64,000 bases of DNA from Luscinia megarhynchos (lineage: Eukaryota > Chordata > Aves > Passeriformes > Turdidae), in the NCBI GenBank assembly GCA_034336665.1, contig CM067589.1, forward strand, positions 4,245,290-4,309,289, given 5' to 3'. Below the pieces are notes generated by a model. It saw nothing but the letters and a program-made list of their open reading frames with translations, did no database searches and was not told the origin of the DNA. Shown here piece by piece: positions 42,740 to 54,598 of this stretch; the stretch's first letter is position 1, and every line of letters begins with the position of its first letter. The position numbers and the translations under genes were made by a program.

Positions 42740-43710
42740 CCTTTATCTAGATCAGAATGTTCCAAGTCCCATAAGTGAGAGACTGGAAGGATTGCTGGCT
42801 TGAAATATTTCACGTGATTTTGCACAGAGGAAGGGGCAGCCTGGGCTCTGCCTGAGTGAGGTGATATCCTACTCCATACACCCCACTCTCTGAACCTCTA
42901 TCCCAACCCTTCAGTGGCTGCCAATCCCTGGAAAACCAGAGACAATGCTTCACACCCTACCCCTGCACCCCAGTCTAGCTTCAGAGTGGCCAGATGGCTG
43001 GAAGTCCCACTGGGACCCAGAAAAGTCAAAGGGTATTTAATGTGAGACACAAGGCAAGCTCGTCTTGACCTTACCTGTTCTTGAAATTTCTATAAACTGA
43101 ACACCACTGGAACCAGAAATGGTAGCTGTGTTTGCTATTTTCTATTCTTTTTCTGTCTGTCTTTCCCCTTCTTCTTCTAATTCCCTTTTCAGAACTATGA
43201 GTAACTTAAAATTAGATGTGCTTAGAGTCTGTTAAATTAAATGGATTAAATTAATTATTTGAGAAGTGTTGATTTGAGAATCAACAATTGGATGCTGCTT
43301 GAAACCTCTTGTCAAAGTTCTTTGATTATCTAAAGCTGCCAGTAAAGGGTTTTTTGGTTTTTATGACCTCATGAGACTATCTTCTTGGTGTTTCTCCTGT
43401 ATGTCTAACTCAGAGTACATAAAAAACCAAAGCCCATTCAAGTGCCACACTGAATGAGATTTTGGGGGCCTTGCATTTTAATTGGCGCAGTAAGCAGGGT
43501 ACTCTTGAGGTGATGAAGAGGTATTTTATACAAAGAGAGCTGCTCATTTCAGAATAAAGGAGAAATTAATTTTTGCTTGAAACCAGTATTTTCCAGCAAA
43601 AGAGGTCATAGAATCCTGGGTAAAAACTGACCTGACCTGCTCTCCATTGACAGAACTGCTAAAACCTTATGAACCTTGTCCAACCTAATGAAGGGGTGTT
43701 ATAGGTGGGT
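42740..43710. other. Intergenic, unresolved
   Basis: No gene or named repeat could be supported. The region is mostly A/T-rich with scattered T-runs. Confidence 0.5.
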
Positions 43711-43712
43711 AA

Positions 43713-44162
43713 TGTGATGGTTTGCTCTCGCCATTAAGGGATGAATATTATGTGTATGTTAAGAGCAGCTTTATTGATGCATAGTTATGTAATTGTGATT
43801 TGTTCTTCCTACAGTCCTCTTTCCCCTCCCCCTTGTTTTGCTGCCACTGGACGGTCTCGGTAGTCGGGACATTTGGAAGGAGGGCAGGCTTGTTTCTAGG
43901 AGGGGCAGCATGACTTGACCTCCAACCAAGTCGCAAAAAAGTGATCTCCACCAATGTGGTGAAGAAAGAGTTGATGGACAGACCTTGGGAGGGGCCAGGG
44001 TTAGCTAATACAACACCAGATGTATAAAAGGGGGAGCAGCCATTGTGCAGTCACAAAGACTCCCAGTGCTGTAGTTTTTCGTTTTTCAGTTTTGCTGTTG
44101 TATTTTGTTAGGGTTTAATAAATATTTGAAATATTAATAAAAATTAAGCATCGCGTCTCACA
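43713..44162 (+). mobile_element. ERV LTR (plus), probable 5' LTR
   Basis: Begins TGTGATGGTTTGCTCTCGCC and ends near 'gcgtctcaca'. A TATA box (tgtataaaag) lies near 44021, and AATAAA at 44117-44122 is followed by A/T-rich U5. No matching target duplication was located, and the end is approximate. Confidence 0.55.
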
Positions 44163-45560
44163 GAGAGATGTGAGCTAAGAAAAATTGGCAAAATCTGCAG
44201 TTAGCTGCAGAGAAAAATTGAGCTTTGGCAAAAGACGAGGAAAAACCCCAGCAAGGGAAAAGGTCTGCTATCCTTACCGGTGGAGGCTGAACTCAAAGAG
44301 GAATATGTTGTGGAGCAGCAACAGAAAGACTTGATTGAGTTGCAAATCAGTTTGGGGGCTGAAACAATAGCCCACCTCAGGGCAGATCAGGAATAGAATG
44401 GCCATGAGAAGCTAGCCCAAAACCTGACAAACCAGTTAAACAAACTTGTCCAAAACCCAAAGAGCTTTGGAGCTGCAAATTAACACTGCAGTGTTAATTT
44501 GAGCGGGAGGTGTGGAGAATGAGTTTTTTAGCCCTGAGGAAAAGGTGGACCTCCTTGAACACGATGTCACAATTGTCAGCCCTTGTAAGTTTAATGCAGC
44601 AAAACCAAACCCTCCTTGCACCCTTATCTCCTGTTAAAAACTGAGGAGGCAGAAAGGAGGCAAGACTCCTTGAGCCTGACATCACTTCCCTCCCCAGACA
44701 AGGGGTTTGAGACAGCAAAGCCAGCTCTTCTTCACTTACCTTTGCCCCAAGCTCTGTCTGCTTGTAAAGACAAAATTCATTTATCAGGAGGCAGAGTACG
44801 CAGTAATATTATCTCACCCTGCAACAGAATTGGTTAAGTTACAAGGGAAAATTTGCAATTGTCCCAAAGAAAGTGGAACAGAGAAAGTTTTGAAAATTTC
44901 ACTTGGGGTTGTCTTGGATTAAGACAATTTAAAGAACTGGGCACTCTAAAATGAGTAATCTTCCTTTAATTCTAACCAATCCCTTTCCACTGATAACGAA
45001 AATATGAGTAGATTTACATGAAAAAAAAAGCCTGTTTACTAATGAACGAAACAGCAAAAAATAACAGTAAATTACTACTACATACAAAATTGCTGAACCT
45101 CACAAAACTCATGGGAACAAAGAGAGACGTGAAATTCCAGAAATATCCTTCCTAAGGTGGCTGCATGGCTTGAGGGACAAGGGGAAGATGATATCACACC
45201 CTTTCCTTCCAAGATGGCAGGTGATCATGTGGTCCTGGGAAAAAAGGGACAGGATAATGGTAAACCCTACCAGGAAAGGCAAGAGCCTGTAGAGCAGTTC
45301 GAGTGGCCCATGAAGACTAGCCAGCTCACGCGGGGTCTGCACTGCTGCTGCTTCCTCCTGCCGTTCATGGGGCTGCCCTGGTGCTGCCGCTGGGCTCTGC
45401 TCTGTGCCTGTGGTGGAGGGGAAAGGACAGCTCTGTCCGCATCAGCACAGGGTGGTCCGATCCCAGGAACTTGTTCCTTTTTTCACTGCTGGCTAAGTTT
45501 TTGAAGTTCATTTCAAAACAGTTTCTAATTGTGAAATGTAGTCTTTACAAGTGGCTACAG
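44163..45560 (+). mobile_element. Probable ERV leader/gag-like remnant and further LTR-like sequence
   Basis: Downstream of the LTR, 44270-44470 could encode a Glu/Gln-rich helical stretch, and 44600-44900 has short broken frames. 45130-45500 is G/C-richer and LTR-like. Nothing is long or conserved enough to name a protein. This is inference from position. Confidence 0.3.
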
Positions 45561-45779
45561 TTGTAAATCCAAAGCACCTACCTTCAGAGCCAAAATCCCA
45601 CCTTCACCAAAAGCTGCCATGAAAGAGAGAGTCTCTCTTTCTGTATTCTTCTTACCTGGAATGGGGGCTAATCCATCTTGACCAGCTTGCCTGGAGCATG
45701 GCTGCCTGCAGTGACAGGCAGTACCTCTGGGATTCACCTCCAGGCAGCTCAAAACTGCTACCTATAGTCTCTCTCAGGC

Positions 45780-46331
45780 AGGGAACAAAAACCAAAAGAG
45801 AACCCAAAAATGAAGAAGCCTCTGCCCAAGCAAGACCAAGAGCCCAGCCAGGCTGTAGCCCATAGGAGTGTTTGGTTCACAGAAATGGGGATTGCAACTG
45901 TATAGACTGAATATGGCAGATATTGATACCAGCTTGTGATTCACCTCAGCCTCGCATGTCTGGAAGGCAGCTGGACCTTGTGGAGTGTATGGGGTGCATG
46001 TCTCATCTGCCTTTGACCAAGTGTCCTGACCATGGACTGTAGACCAGGTGATGAAGAGGGAGGAGAAAGCAGAGGTGAGGTTGTAGGCAGTCCCCAGGAT
46101 TTTGTTTCCCATCTCTATTGCAATGAACTTCAAAGCCAGGGTATCCCTGAACACCATTCTCTGTAGGCTCGCCAGGGAAGATTTGGACAGCTCCAAATGA
46201 AAAGACGTATAGTAAAATTCACTGCAGGGACTCCCAAAACTTGCTTTCTCCAACGTTTTCCTTGAGTTGACCGGAGGAGTTGCCATGGAAAGAAGGAGGA
46301 TTTGGAGGCCATGGCTTGGTTGCAAAACAAC
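45780..46331 (-). repeat. Keratin unit 3' flank (behind 46637)
   Basis: Shares 'cctcgcatgtctggaaggca' and 'gtaaaattcactgcagggac' blocks with the flanks of 23862, 52928 and 60073. Confidence 0.72.
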
Positions 46332-46337
46332 TTTATT
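46332..46337 (-). terminator. Poly(A) signal of the 46637 keratin
   Basis: AATAAA on the minus strand, 300 bases beyond the stop. Confidence 0.86.
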
Positions 46338-46636
46338 AAGCCCAAAGAAGAAAAGGAGGTGCCTCACACAGAGCACCTGGAAGACACACTAGGTTGCAAT
46401 GGAGTACCAGCAGGGTGTCCATCTACCTGCCCTAAAGAGGGAGGAAGAGGAAGGGCAACATGTTCTCCCATGCTGGTCTGGAGAGACACAGATAACAAAA
46501 AAAAGAGATAAAGTGGAGAGAGGAGAAGCACATAGTGGCTGGAAACTCTAGTTAAAATGTCCCAAAGATCTATCTCCTTCCCAGAACCAGGTCCTGAGTT
46601 CATGGAGGTTCTTGCCCAAGGATATTCCAAGCAGAT

Positions 46637-46945
46637 TTAGCAGGGACGGCATCTGCTGCCACCATAGCAGTTGGTGATGCAGGACAGGTCAAAGCCCCCG
46701 GAGCTGATGGGCACTCCACCACAGCTGAGGATGTTGCCAACAGCAGCAGAGGTGGAGGATCCCACGGCAGTGTTCTGTGGGAAGGAGCTGAGGATGGGGC
46801 CAGGCAGGGTCACCAGCACAGGCGAGGGCTCAATGGCCACATGGGAGTCCTGGCACTGCCTGACACAGCACTCATTGCAGCTGTTGGCCAGCGGGCAGGG
46901 GCCGCAGGGCTGGCAGCAAGGGTTGCAGGGCTTGCAACACGACAT
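46637..46945 (-). CDS. Feather beta-keratin (intact)
   Basis: This gene encodes 102 residues: head [20 protein letters not shown] as in 30202, then [12 protein letters not shown] (a mix of the EPSP and PAVLV subtypes), beta core [15 protein letters not shown] with [17 protein letters not shown], and tail [14 protein letters not shown] 46945 is 21 bases inside exon 2 (acceptor at 46967-46968). Promoter and poly(A) signal are intact. Subtype motifs combine differently here than in neighbours, again suggesting conversion between array members. Confidence 0.96.
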   Translation of the reverse strand: MSCCKPCNPCCQPCGPCPLANSCNECCVRQCQDSHVAIEPSPVLVTLPGPILSSFPQNTAVGSSTSAAVGNILSCGGVPISSGGFDLSCITNCYGGSRCRPC

Positions 46946-47254
46946 GGCTCGGGGTCACAGGTGCACCTGGCACAGAGGGCAGGGAGAAGCAGAAAATGAG
47001 AACCCATGAGGAGCAGCACTGCACCCAAACACCCTGCAGCCAAGGCACCTGCTGGCACACATTGCACTGCCCTGCTGAAAGCCCAGGAGCCACCTGAGCC
47101 AAGACCCAGCTTCTCTGTCTGAACTTCTCTCCTTTCACCTTTCCCAGCACTAGCAGCTCCCAGCCCTGGGCTGTGATAGTTCCTGTCAGCTGAAAGAGAT
47201 GTCTTGAAGCAGCAGCAGCAGGAGGAGAAGAAGGAGAAGAGGTTTCCCACTCAC

Positions 47255-47390
47255 CTGATTCCTGAGGAGGAGGAGGTGAGAGAAGTGGATGAGAGAGCAG
47301 AGACTTGGGCTGCCTTTTATAGCGCTCCTGCACTGCCTCAGGCCTAGCAGTAGCTTTGTGGAAGTAATAATTTTGTGTCCAGCTCATGGC
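47255..47390 (-). promoter_or_regulatory. Promoter and exon 1 of the 46637 keratin
   Basis: TATAAAA at 47321-47315 on minus. Exon 1 ends at 47255. The upstream element (ACACAAAATTATTACTTCC) lies at about 47361-47380. Confidence 0.86.
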
Positions 47391-47724
47391 AAATGCTAAC
47401 CATCCAAGCTAATAATGGAGCTGTGTCCTGGTTTCCTGTATTGGTGCATTTTCATTTCCTGGCTTCTGACGTATGATTTCCTATATGAAAAACTAATTCT
47501 TTAATTGCTGTGACAAGAAGGTCATTGATTTCTGAGGCAGAAAGCGTCAGCACAGGCAGAATGCTCTGATCAAGGGCTGGTGGCATCCTTTGTGGGCAGG
47601 TGACATTCTCTTGTGTCATTTCTCTTTGGGTTGTTTGTGGCAAAGTTGTCAGGAAAGGGGCACCACACTTCTGCTTCTTGTTCACATGCCTAAGAACTGC
47701 AGTGTGAGTGAGCATGACAAAGAT

Positions 47725-48430
47725 TTTGATGTTCTTCCCATCTTCCACTCTTCTTCTTACCTCCTATTCTCCATGTGTCCCCAGGCCAGTCTAGTGTGGA
47801 TATGTTGCCCTCTCTCCCTCAGCATGAGAGGCAGATGGACACCCTGCAGGATTTCCACTGCATCTTAGTGGCTGCTCCTTGTTCTCCCTGTGAGCCACCT
47901 CCTTTTCTTCCGTAGACTCATCAAATTCTTTGTCCATCCAAACCTGGGACTCTGAGTCATCCTTTTTTTCTGTGGCAACACTTCCAGTCTGCATAGTGAA
48001 AAAGGTAGAGAAGCTGTAGGTGGGAGATCCTGAGTGGATTTTACTTTGTGTGCCTTCCTTTGCCGCTGACAGAGACATCCCTGGCTATTCTGCAGCCAAT
48101 GGCCATCAGGGAGATCCTGGATGCAGAGTGGCAGCAGTGAATATGAGAAACAATCTTCATTGTGAGAGAACAGCCCAACACCTCATCCCTTCCTCCTCCA
48201 TTACCTGGTCCATGAGCGTGGTCAAAGGCATGACAGCCTTATGACATCTGCACCTCCTCCAGTCCTGCAGTACCTGGCAGGGCCCAGCTGCTGTGCAGAC
48301 ATGCAGGGCTGAGGTGGTTCAGAAGTTTGGATCAGTGTGTGCCACAATCAGGCTGTGCAGAGAAAAGCAATGTGTAACTTTCATCCGTTATTTCTCTAAG
48401 TGTTAACATCTAACACAGAGTGGTGGTTTT
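47725..48430 (+). pseudogene. Keratin 3'UTR and 3' flank relic without coding exon
   Basis: Immediately after the promoter flank of the 46637 gene, the plus strand shows 'gtccccaggccagtctagtg', 'gcatcttagtggctgctcct', 'cttccgtagactcatcaaa' (decayed poly(A) region) and the flank 'cagacatgcagggctgagg'. It lacks promoter and coding exon, as do the relics at 24950 and 40370. Confidence 0.72.
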
Positions 48431-48469
48431 GTAAAGGTTTCCTGAAATTTTAACCTGCCCAGACCTGGC

Positions 48470-50035
48470 CAGTCTCCCTTGTACCTGACAAGGACCAATC
48501 AGTGTTTGATTTTTAAGACTGACACATTTTTGCATCAATGAGAATGTTTATGTGTCTTTGTGAAACACACATGTAAAGACAAAAAACATGGGGAACGGCT
48601 CTCTTTCCCTTCTGGCCTCTCAGAAGGTGACACTGGCCCAGGCCCCGTCCAAGCAGCCCTGGACGGGCAGGCTCGGGCAGGCTCTGATCCAGGGCTCGGG
48701 AAGCCGCCAGGCCCCGTTTTCAACCAGGGGCCCCAATACCCAGGGGGAGAAGAGGCTGTTGTTACGATCCTAGCCCCCCAGCAGGGCCAGGGAGCCCCTG
48801 GATCGGCAGAACCCTGCCCTGCTGCTGGCCTGGAGCAGCTCCGAGTGGCCGGGCTGCCCCACCGCCCACACGGCCTGGGGCAGGGACAGCCGGGCCCTGT
48901 TCTGGCAAAGCCACCCACACCCTTGCCTCCTGGACAGGGTGGAGGGAAGACCCCCAGCCCGCGGCTGGAATAAATGCAGGAAATGCCAGAAAACAGCCAT
49001 GGAGCCAGAAAACTCATCACCATTTTCTGGTTGGGCCCTACAATTCTAGCCAGCCCCAGCGTGGCCTTGAAAGACTGTATCATAAAACAACCCTCAGCCT
49101 GGGCCTGGAAGAGATCACAGAACCATCTGGTGCCCAGGCAAGGTATTAACTCTTTCACTGCCCAGAATGACCCTTGCAGACACCTTGTTCTCTCTCCTGA
49201 GTGAAAGAAAATAACCAAGATAATGATACACACAGAAACAGCATGAAACACCAAGGTCAGACAAAGGGAGGAGTCATGTCCCTGTTGAGGGAAGGAGGAG
49301 AGACATGGACTGAAATATCTCTTTTTTTATGCTATGGAGAATAGACTCTTGTTTCCCTATAACACATAAAGAAATTATGTGGTGGATTGAATGTTCTAGC
49401 TGTAGATATGAGCAGAGGCATTGGTGTTAAAGTAAGCAGATGTTGAAATTGCTGTGATCCCCTAAATCTGAATAGTGAGAAGACTCCTGCTGATCCCCAG
49501 GGAAGAAGAAGAAAAACCTCTGTTTCCAAAGATGAAGTGAGCTTTTGTTTGAGCTGTTTTTATCCTTAAAGTGTGTCTCATAACTTGTGATGGTCCTCAA
49601 TAATGGTTATGGGAAAACTGAGTCGAGGAAGGAATTTTTACATTGTGGTCAGATCTCCATTCTCCCGGGCGGCAGATCACTCTGACATCAAGGCCACGAG
49701 AAAAGTGTTTCTTGTGGAGAAATCTCCATAGACTGAAGAGGGAAGACTCCTCTCCCAAGTGAATTGGTGAAAGACTATTTTCAAGATGGTAAACTGACTG
49801 AGTTGTTTTCTTTATTTTTCAGTATGAAAGAAAAGAAATTAGGAGGGGGCGAGGGAGGAAAAGTGGTCTAAAGTTTTATTCTGAGTTGGTTTTTCTTCTT
49901 TATAGTTTCTAGTAATAAAGTTTTTTTTTTGGTACCATTTAAAGTTGAACCTGTTTTGCCTTTCTCCTAATCCTATCTCACAGCAGGAAGATTTCAAATT
50001 GGCAAGCCAAAACTACTACACTTAATTGGTGTTTC
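48470..50035 (+). mobile_element. ERV LTR-type repeat, copy B
   Basis: The right half (about 49700-50005) aligns with 20575-20880. The left half is a G/C-rich block with gggcc/ggccc runs (48640-48980). The 239-codon minus-strand frame at 48535-49254 is a G/C-rich accident. Exact boundaries are not resolved. Confidence 0.55.
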
Positions 50036-50760
50036 TGCCTGGTTTCGAGCTGAAACCAGGACGCACAGCTACAGCCTTCCTTAAAATGCAGTACCACAGA
50101 ACAAATTTCTTATTCCTGGGAGCAGACAAAGTTTCCTGTAGGATGGGTTTTGCTGTGTGGCTGACTGGCCTACATACTTCTTAAGAGCCCAGTGCCATTG
50201 GTAGATTAAGGCCTCTATTTACTTGACCAAGAAGGTTTGAAAGAGAGAAAGTGTTTGGATTATCAGTTGACTGACGATAGTGATCCTCAAATTACCCTAT
50301 ATAGTGAGAGTGAACTGGTTACTTACTGCTGCCTTTTGACCACTTGGAGTCGGGATAGCTGTGAACTATCTCGCCGTAAAGAGAACCATGTGTGCTTTAG
50401 TTAAAGATAGGCATTACACTTCACAAGCATTAACAGTCCTAAGTACAGAAATGACCGAGGCCAGAGAAGCTGCCCTTGAAAATCAAGCGGCAATTGACTA
50501 CTTGAGACATAATGAGGGGTGTGAAAAATTTAAAGGGATGTGTTGATTCAATCTTTCCAATAACTCCTGACTAGGAGAAACAAAAGAAACAACTAAAGAA
50601 ACCAGCCACAAGTGCTACAGAGACAGAAGGACTAGATTTCTCTTGGCTGGTTTTGTGGGTGGGACAACATTTCTCAGTTTCAGATGGTTAGGATGGTTAA
50701 AACAATCTGTTGTACTTGCTGTGATGTGATGTGGTGTGAGGTGATGTGGTTGTCATGACC
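50036..50760 (+). mobile_element. ERV envelope (transmembrane subunit) remnant
   Basis: The open stretch at 50361-50546 has the helical heptad region, an 'ENQAAIDY' core and the closely following Cys motif of a retroviral TM ectodomain. It is followed by a hydrophobic membrane-spanning-like stretch at about 50640-50720. Upstream env is missing or broken. It is a decayed copy without coding potential for a full protein. Confidence 0.65.
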
Positions 50761-50989
50761 TTAATCACTTGTTTAATTCAGTGCTTACTGCTATGCAGAC
50801 TAGTTCAATATAATAACTGGATATGACACTTTAAAGAAATGGTATTAAAATCTCAGTGGGGGGATTTGCTACTGAACAAGTTCCATTTCTTCAAGAAGTC
50901 TTTGCTGCAGTGGGAGAAGATGTTGGAAAATTCTTTTGACCTTAGACACAGTGTATGATTCCTATAGCCATGGTCAATCCTTAGTTTTG

Positions 50990-51433
50990 TAACAGACATT
51001 GCTTAGTACAAATACCAGATGTTAATGTAGCCTAATACTTCCTCATTTACTTATATCAGAGATTAATATGTTTTAGTCAGTATCTTGGTTCTGGGTACAA
51101 GGTTTGTGTGTCAGAGTGAAAAATTATGGAGTATTACTTTATGACCTGTCCAACATATTTGGGATACTTTCTCAGAGAAAAGATTCATCAGAAGATCTGG
51201 AATCCTATCCAGACAAGCTGATGGAAGTATTTAACCTATGTGCTTGTATTCAAAAAAGTGATGAATATGTGTTAGTTTACAGAATTAGTTTACAGAATAC
51301 AACCTGGTCTGTTAGGTTACTGGGCATGCTTAGAGGAGACATTCCCATGCATCCACCTCTGCTAATAAAGTAAGGTCAGCTTTCTGACGAAAGAAGTTGG
51401 TTGGAGAGTTTATTTCCCAGTTTTTGGTGACAA
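50990..51433 (+). mobile_element. Probable ERV 3' LTR remnant
   Basis: AATAAA at about 51364-51369 is followed by a U5-like stretch ('gaagttggttggagagttta'). It lies directly downstream of the env remnant. The start is not determined. Confidence 0.45.
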
Positions 51434-51545
51434 CAGGGCTTTGAGCAGCCTGGTCTGGTGGAAGGTGTCCCTGCCCATGGCAGCGGGGTGGGACAAGATA
51501 GTCTAACCTAAACTATGGAATGACTATGATCTATGGCTGTCTATG
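51434..51545 (+). mobile_element. CR1 3' end fragment
   Basis: Reads 'tttgagcagcctggtctggt', then 'gtgtccctgcccatggcag' and 'aactatggaatgactatga', the standard CR1 3' tail. Confidence 0.85.
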
Positions 51546-51634
51546 GCAGACCCTGTATTCAGCAGGATCCATCTTCCTCTGTCTGTCTTGTAGTCTCCCT
51601 TGGGCAAAAGTTTGGTCAAAGGCTTCAGATGAGA

Positions 51635-52636
51635 AGGCATTGCTGGACAGATTACATCTATCCATACATGGGAGAAATGTGAATTAATAGTGAAGATGTA
51701 AGTCTTCTGCACAAACTCAACCTAAAGTCGTTTACCACTGCATATCCTAAGTATGGGTGATATCAATCCCTAACTTTTGAAACATCTCAGCACTGCATCT
51801 CAGGACAGAGATGGGCACTGCACGAGCTGAGGGCCCCTCTGAGATGTGTACCTCATCTGCCTGTGCTTCTGGGTGCAGGTCGTGGATGCTAGACTGGGTA
51901 ACGGATGGGAGGAGAACGTAGAGATGAGGTTATGGGCTGTGTCCACACATTGCTGTTTCCCTGCTGTTGGAAGAAAAAGGTTAAAACTGAAAGATTTGGA
52001 GAGCAGGATGATAGATTTGCACAAAGTGACCTTGTAGATGGGGAGACTAAGAATATCCGTGTGGGAAACACCACATATTTACTGCTGATTTTCCTGTCTC
52101 TCTTTTGAGAGATAATATAAAAGCTATCAGAACATTAAGAGGCATCTCTCACAGACAGTCTTGAGCCTTCTGCTTAAAGAGTGAGAGATCAAAAAACTCA
52201 AAGGTCATAAGAGCACAGCATTGCGATAAACTGCACACGCATGAAACCCCTTGAGATACTAGGACAGTCAGTGACATGCCAGGATTGGACTGACATTAAT
52301 GGTGCCACTGTTCCCATTTTATGTGTCTCTGCAGCCTGGCATTGCCTTGGACCCTTGAATTAATGAGATAATGAAATAAATCTACTCTTTACATTTCAGC
52401 TGTGGTTTGGTGATTTGGACATATCCATTCACACACCAACCAATTCCTGCTACCCTTTGGATCCTTGGTGTTCCCGATGACCGCTGACTGATGTTTTCCT
52501 CAGCTCCAAGGCAAAAGGGCAAAAAGTAAAATTCAATGCAGGGACTCCCACTCTCTGCTTCTCCACCTTTAATCCTGAGTAGAGTTGCCATGGAAAGAAA
52601 GAGAACTTGGAGGCCAAGGCTTGGTTGCGCAATAAA
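51635..52636 (-). repeat. Keratin unit 3' flank (behind 52928)
   Basis: Homologous to 22385-22486 plus 23132-23570. At 51703-51735 it carries the uninterrupted (empty) site of the 22487 LTR. No gene. Confidence 0.75.
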
Positions 52637-52642
52637 TTTAAT
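52637..52642 (-). terminator. Poly(A) signal ATTAAA of the 52928 keratin
   Basis: TTTAAT on plus; variant signal in the conserved position. Confidence 0.75.
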
Positions 52643-52927
52643 GAGTCAAAAGAAGAAAAGGAGGTGGCTTACAGAGAGCACCAGGGTCAGCCAAAAAAGA
52701 TAGAGTGGAGATTCTGCAGGGTATCCATCTCCAAAGAGGGAGGGAGGACAACACGACTTCACTGGGCTGGCCTGAGGAGATATGGGGAGTGAAGGAAAGA
52801 AAGGGAGCAGTAAAAGAAGGGAACAATGCCATGAAACTGTAAAGAAAAAACACTAAAACTCTGTCTCCTGGCCAGAACCAGGTTCTGAGGTTATGAAGGT
52901 TCTTTCCCGAGGATGTTGCCAGCAGAT

Positions 52928-53236
52928 TTAGCAGGGGGGACAACATCTGCTGCCATAGCAGCTGGTGATGCATGAGAGGTCAAAGCCCCCGGAGCTGATG
53001 GGCACTCCGCCACAGCTGAGGATGTTGCCAACGGCAGCAGAGGTGGAGGATCCCACCACGGTGTTCTGTGGGAAGGAGCTGAGGATGGGGCCGGGCAGGG
53101 TCACCAGCACAGCAGGCGGCTGGATGGCCACGTGGGAGCTCTGGCACTGCCTGACACAGCACTCATTGCAGCTGTTGGCCAGCGGGCAGGGGCCGCAGGG
53201 CTGGCAGCAAGGGTTGCAGGGCTGGCAGCACGACAT
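52928..53236 (-). CDS. Feather beta-keratin (intact)
   Basis: This gene encodes 102 residues: head [20 protein letters not shown], then [20 protein letters not shown] with PAVLV, beta core [32 protein letters not shown], and an altered tail [11 protein letters not shown] with an extra Cys. ATG 53236 lies 21 bases inside exon 2; the acceptor reads cctag rather than the usual gccag. It combines NTVV of one subtype with NILSCGG of the other. The reading frame is fully open. Confidence 0.96.
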   Translation of the reverse strand: MSCCQPCNPCCQPCGPCPLANSCNECCVRQCQSSHVAIQPPAVLVTLPGPILSSFPQNTVVGSSTSAAVGNILSCGGVPISSGGFDLSCITSCYGSRCCPPC

Positions 53237-53553
53237 GGCTCGGGGTCACAGGAGCACCTAGGATAGAAGGAAGGGAGAAGCAGAAAATGAGAACCCATGA
53301 GGAGCAGCACTGCACCCAAACACCCTGCAGCCAAGGCACCTGCTGGCCCACACTGCACTGCCCAGCTCACAGCCCAGGAGCCACCTGAGCCAAGTCCCAG
53401 CCTCTCTCTGTCTGCACAAGACCTTCTCTCCCCTGCCCTCTCCCAGCACAAACATCTACCAGCCATAGGCTATGACAGCCCCTGTCAGCTGAAAGAGATG
53501 TCTTGAAGCAGCAGCAGCAGGAGGAGAAGAAGGAGAAGAGGTTTCCCACTCAC

Positions 53554-53690
53554 CTGATTCCTGAGGAGAAGGAGGTGAGAGAAGTGGATGAGAGCAGAGA
53601 GAGTTTGGGCTGCCTTTTATAGCAGTCCTGCACTGCCTCAGACCCAGAGTCACCTTAGTGGAAGTAATAATTTTGTGTCCAGCTCATGTC
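53554..53690 (-). promoter_or_regulatory. Promoter and exon 1 of the 52928 keratin
   Basis: TATAAAA at 53621-53615. Exon 1 ends at 53554 with donor gtgagt. The upstream element lies at 53661-53688. Confidence 0.86.
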
Positions 53691-54593
53691 AAATGTGTGT
53701 CAAATATCCCAGCTAATGGTAGGGGCTGTGTCCTGGTTTCCTGTATTGGTGTCTTTTCATTTCCTGGCTAATTCTGCAAGATTTCCTACATGAAGGGTCA
53801 TTTCTGTAAGTGCTGGGATGAGAGATTCAAGACTTTCCTGGGAAAAAAAACAAAGCTGAGTGCATTTAGAATGCTTGGAACTTCGGCTTGCAGCATCTTC
53901 TGTGAACAAATGTTCATCTGTGTCATTCCTGTCAGTTTGTTTTTGTCCAGGTTGTCAGGAAATGGGCATTAGTCTCCTGCTTCTTGCCCACATGCCCAAA
54001 GACTGTCAGGTGAGGGGACATGATACATCATTTTCTCTTCCTTTTTCCCCAGGTGGTTACTCACTGTTGCATGAAGGTCTGCGTCTGCTGGGAGGGTTGG
54101 ACCCTGTTCCTACCCTAACAGTGCTCAGAGAAATATTTGGCTCATTGTCTTCCTGTGCAATCTTTGTGGGTCCTCTGGGAATACCAGGAGTTGTCTGGGG
54201 CCTGATCCTTCTCCAGGATACCAGAGTAATTTTCTGCCACACTTGTTCCCAGTATCTCCTCAGTAGAGTTCCCAGAACTGCACATCTTTTCAATCTGTTT
54301 TTGACTCTTTGCTGACTCTGTGGGAGCATACAGATCTTTGCATTATTCCATGCAGGAGTGTTTGAGCACATGTGCATCATTTTGTGCTTGGGTGACCCTC
54401 CTGAGGGCATGCGCAGGTCAGAGCAGCAGGACTCTTCCCTGGAGTGTTCATGATCTCAGAGTGAAATATGTTCCCTTTGACATCAGGAATGGCACTTGGT
54501 ATGGAATCTACAGCTGAATGGTCATTACTTCAAGCTGGCAGAGAACTATCACAGAAGTCATCTTCTGACTCCTGCACTCTCCAATTCTTGTTT
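53691..54593 (-). repeat. 5' flank of the 52928 keratin unit
   Basis: Homologous to 60798-61435 and, inverted, to 29020-29765. No gene. It is interrupted by the LTR at 54599 and continues at about 55775. Confidence 0.72.
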
Positions 54594-54598
54594 TATGG

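Noticed and set aside
45774..46376. 200-codon minus-strand frame
   Set aside because: Sits in the conserved keratin 3' flank; related flanks do not keep it open.
48535..49254. 239-codon minus-strand frame, Gly/Pro/Arg-rich
   Set aside because: G/C-rich LTR-type repeat; low-complexity reading without a domain.
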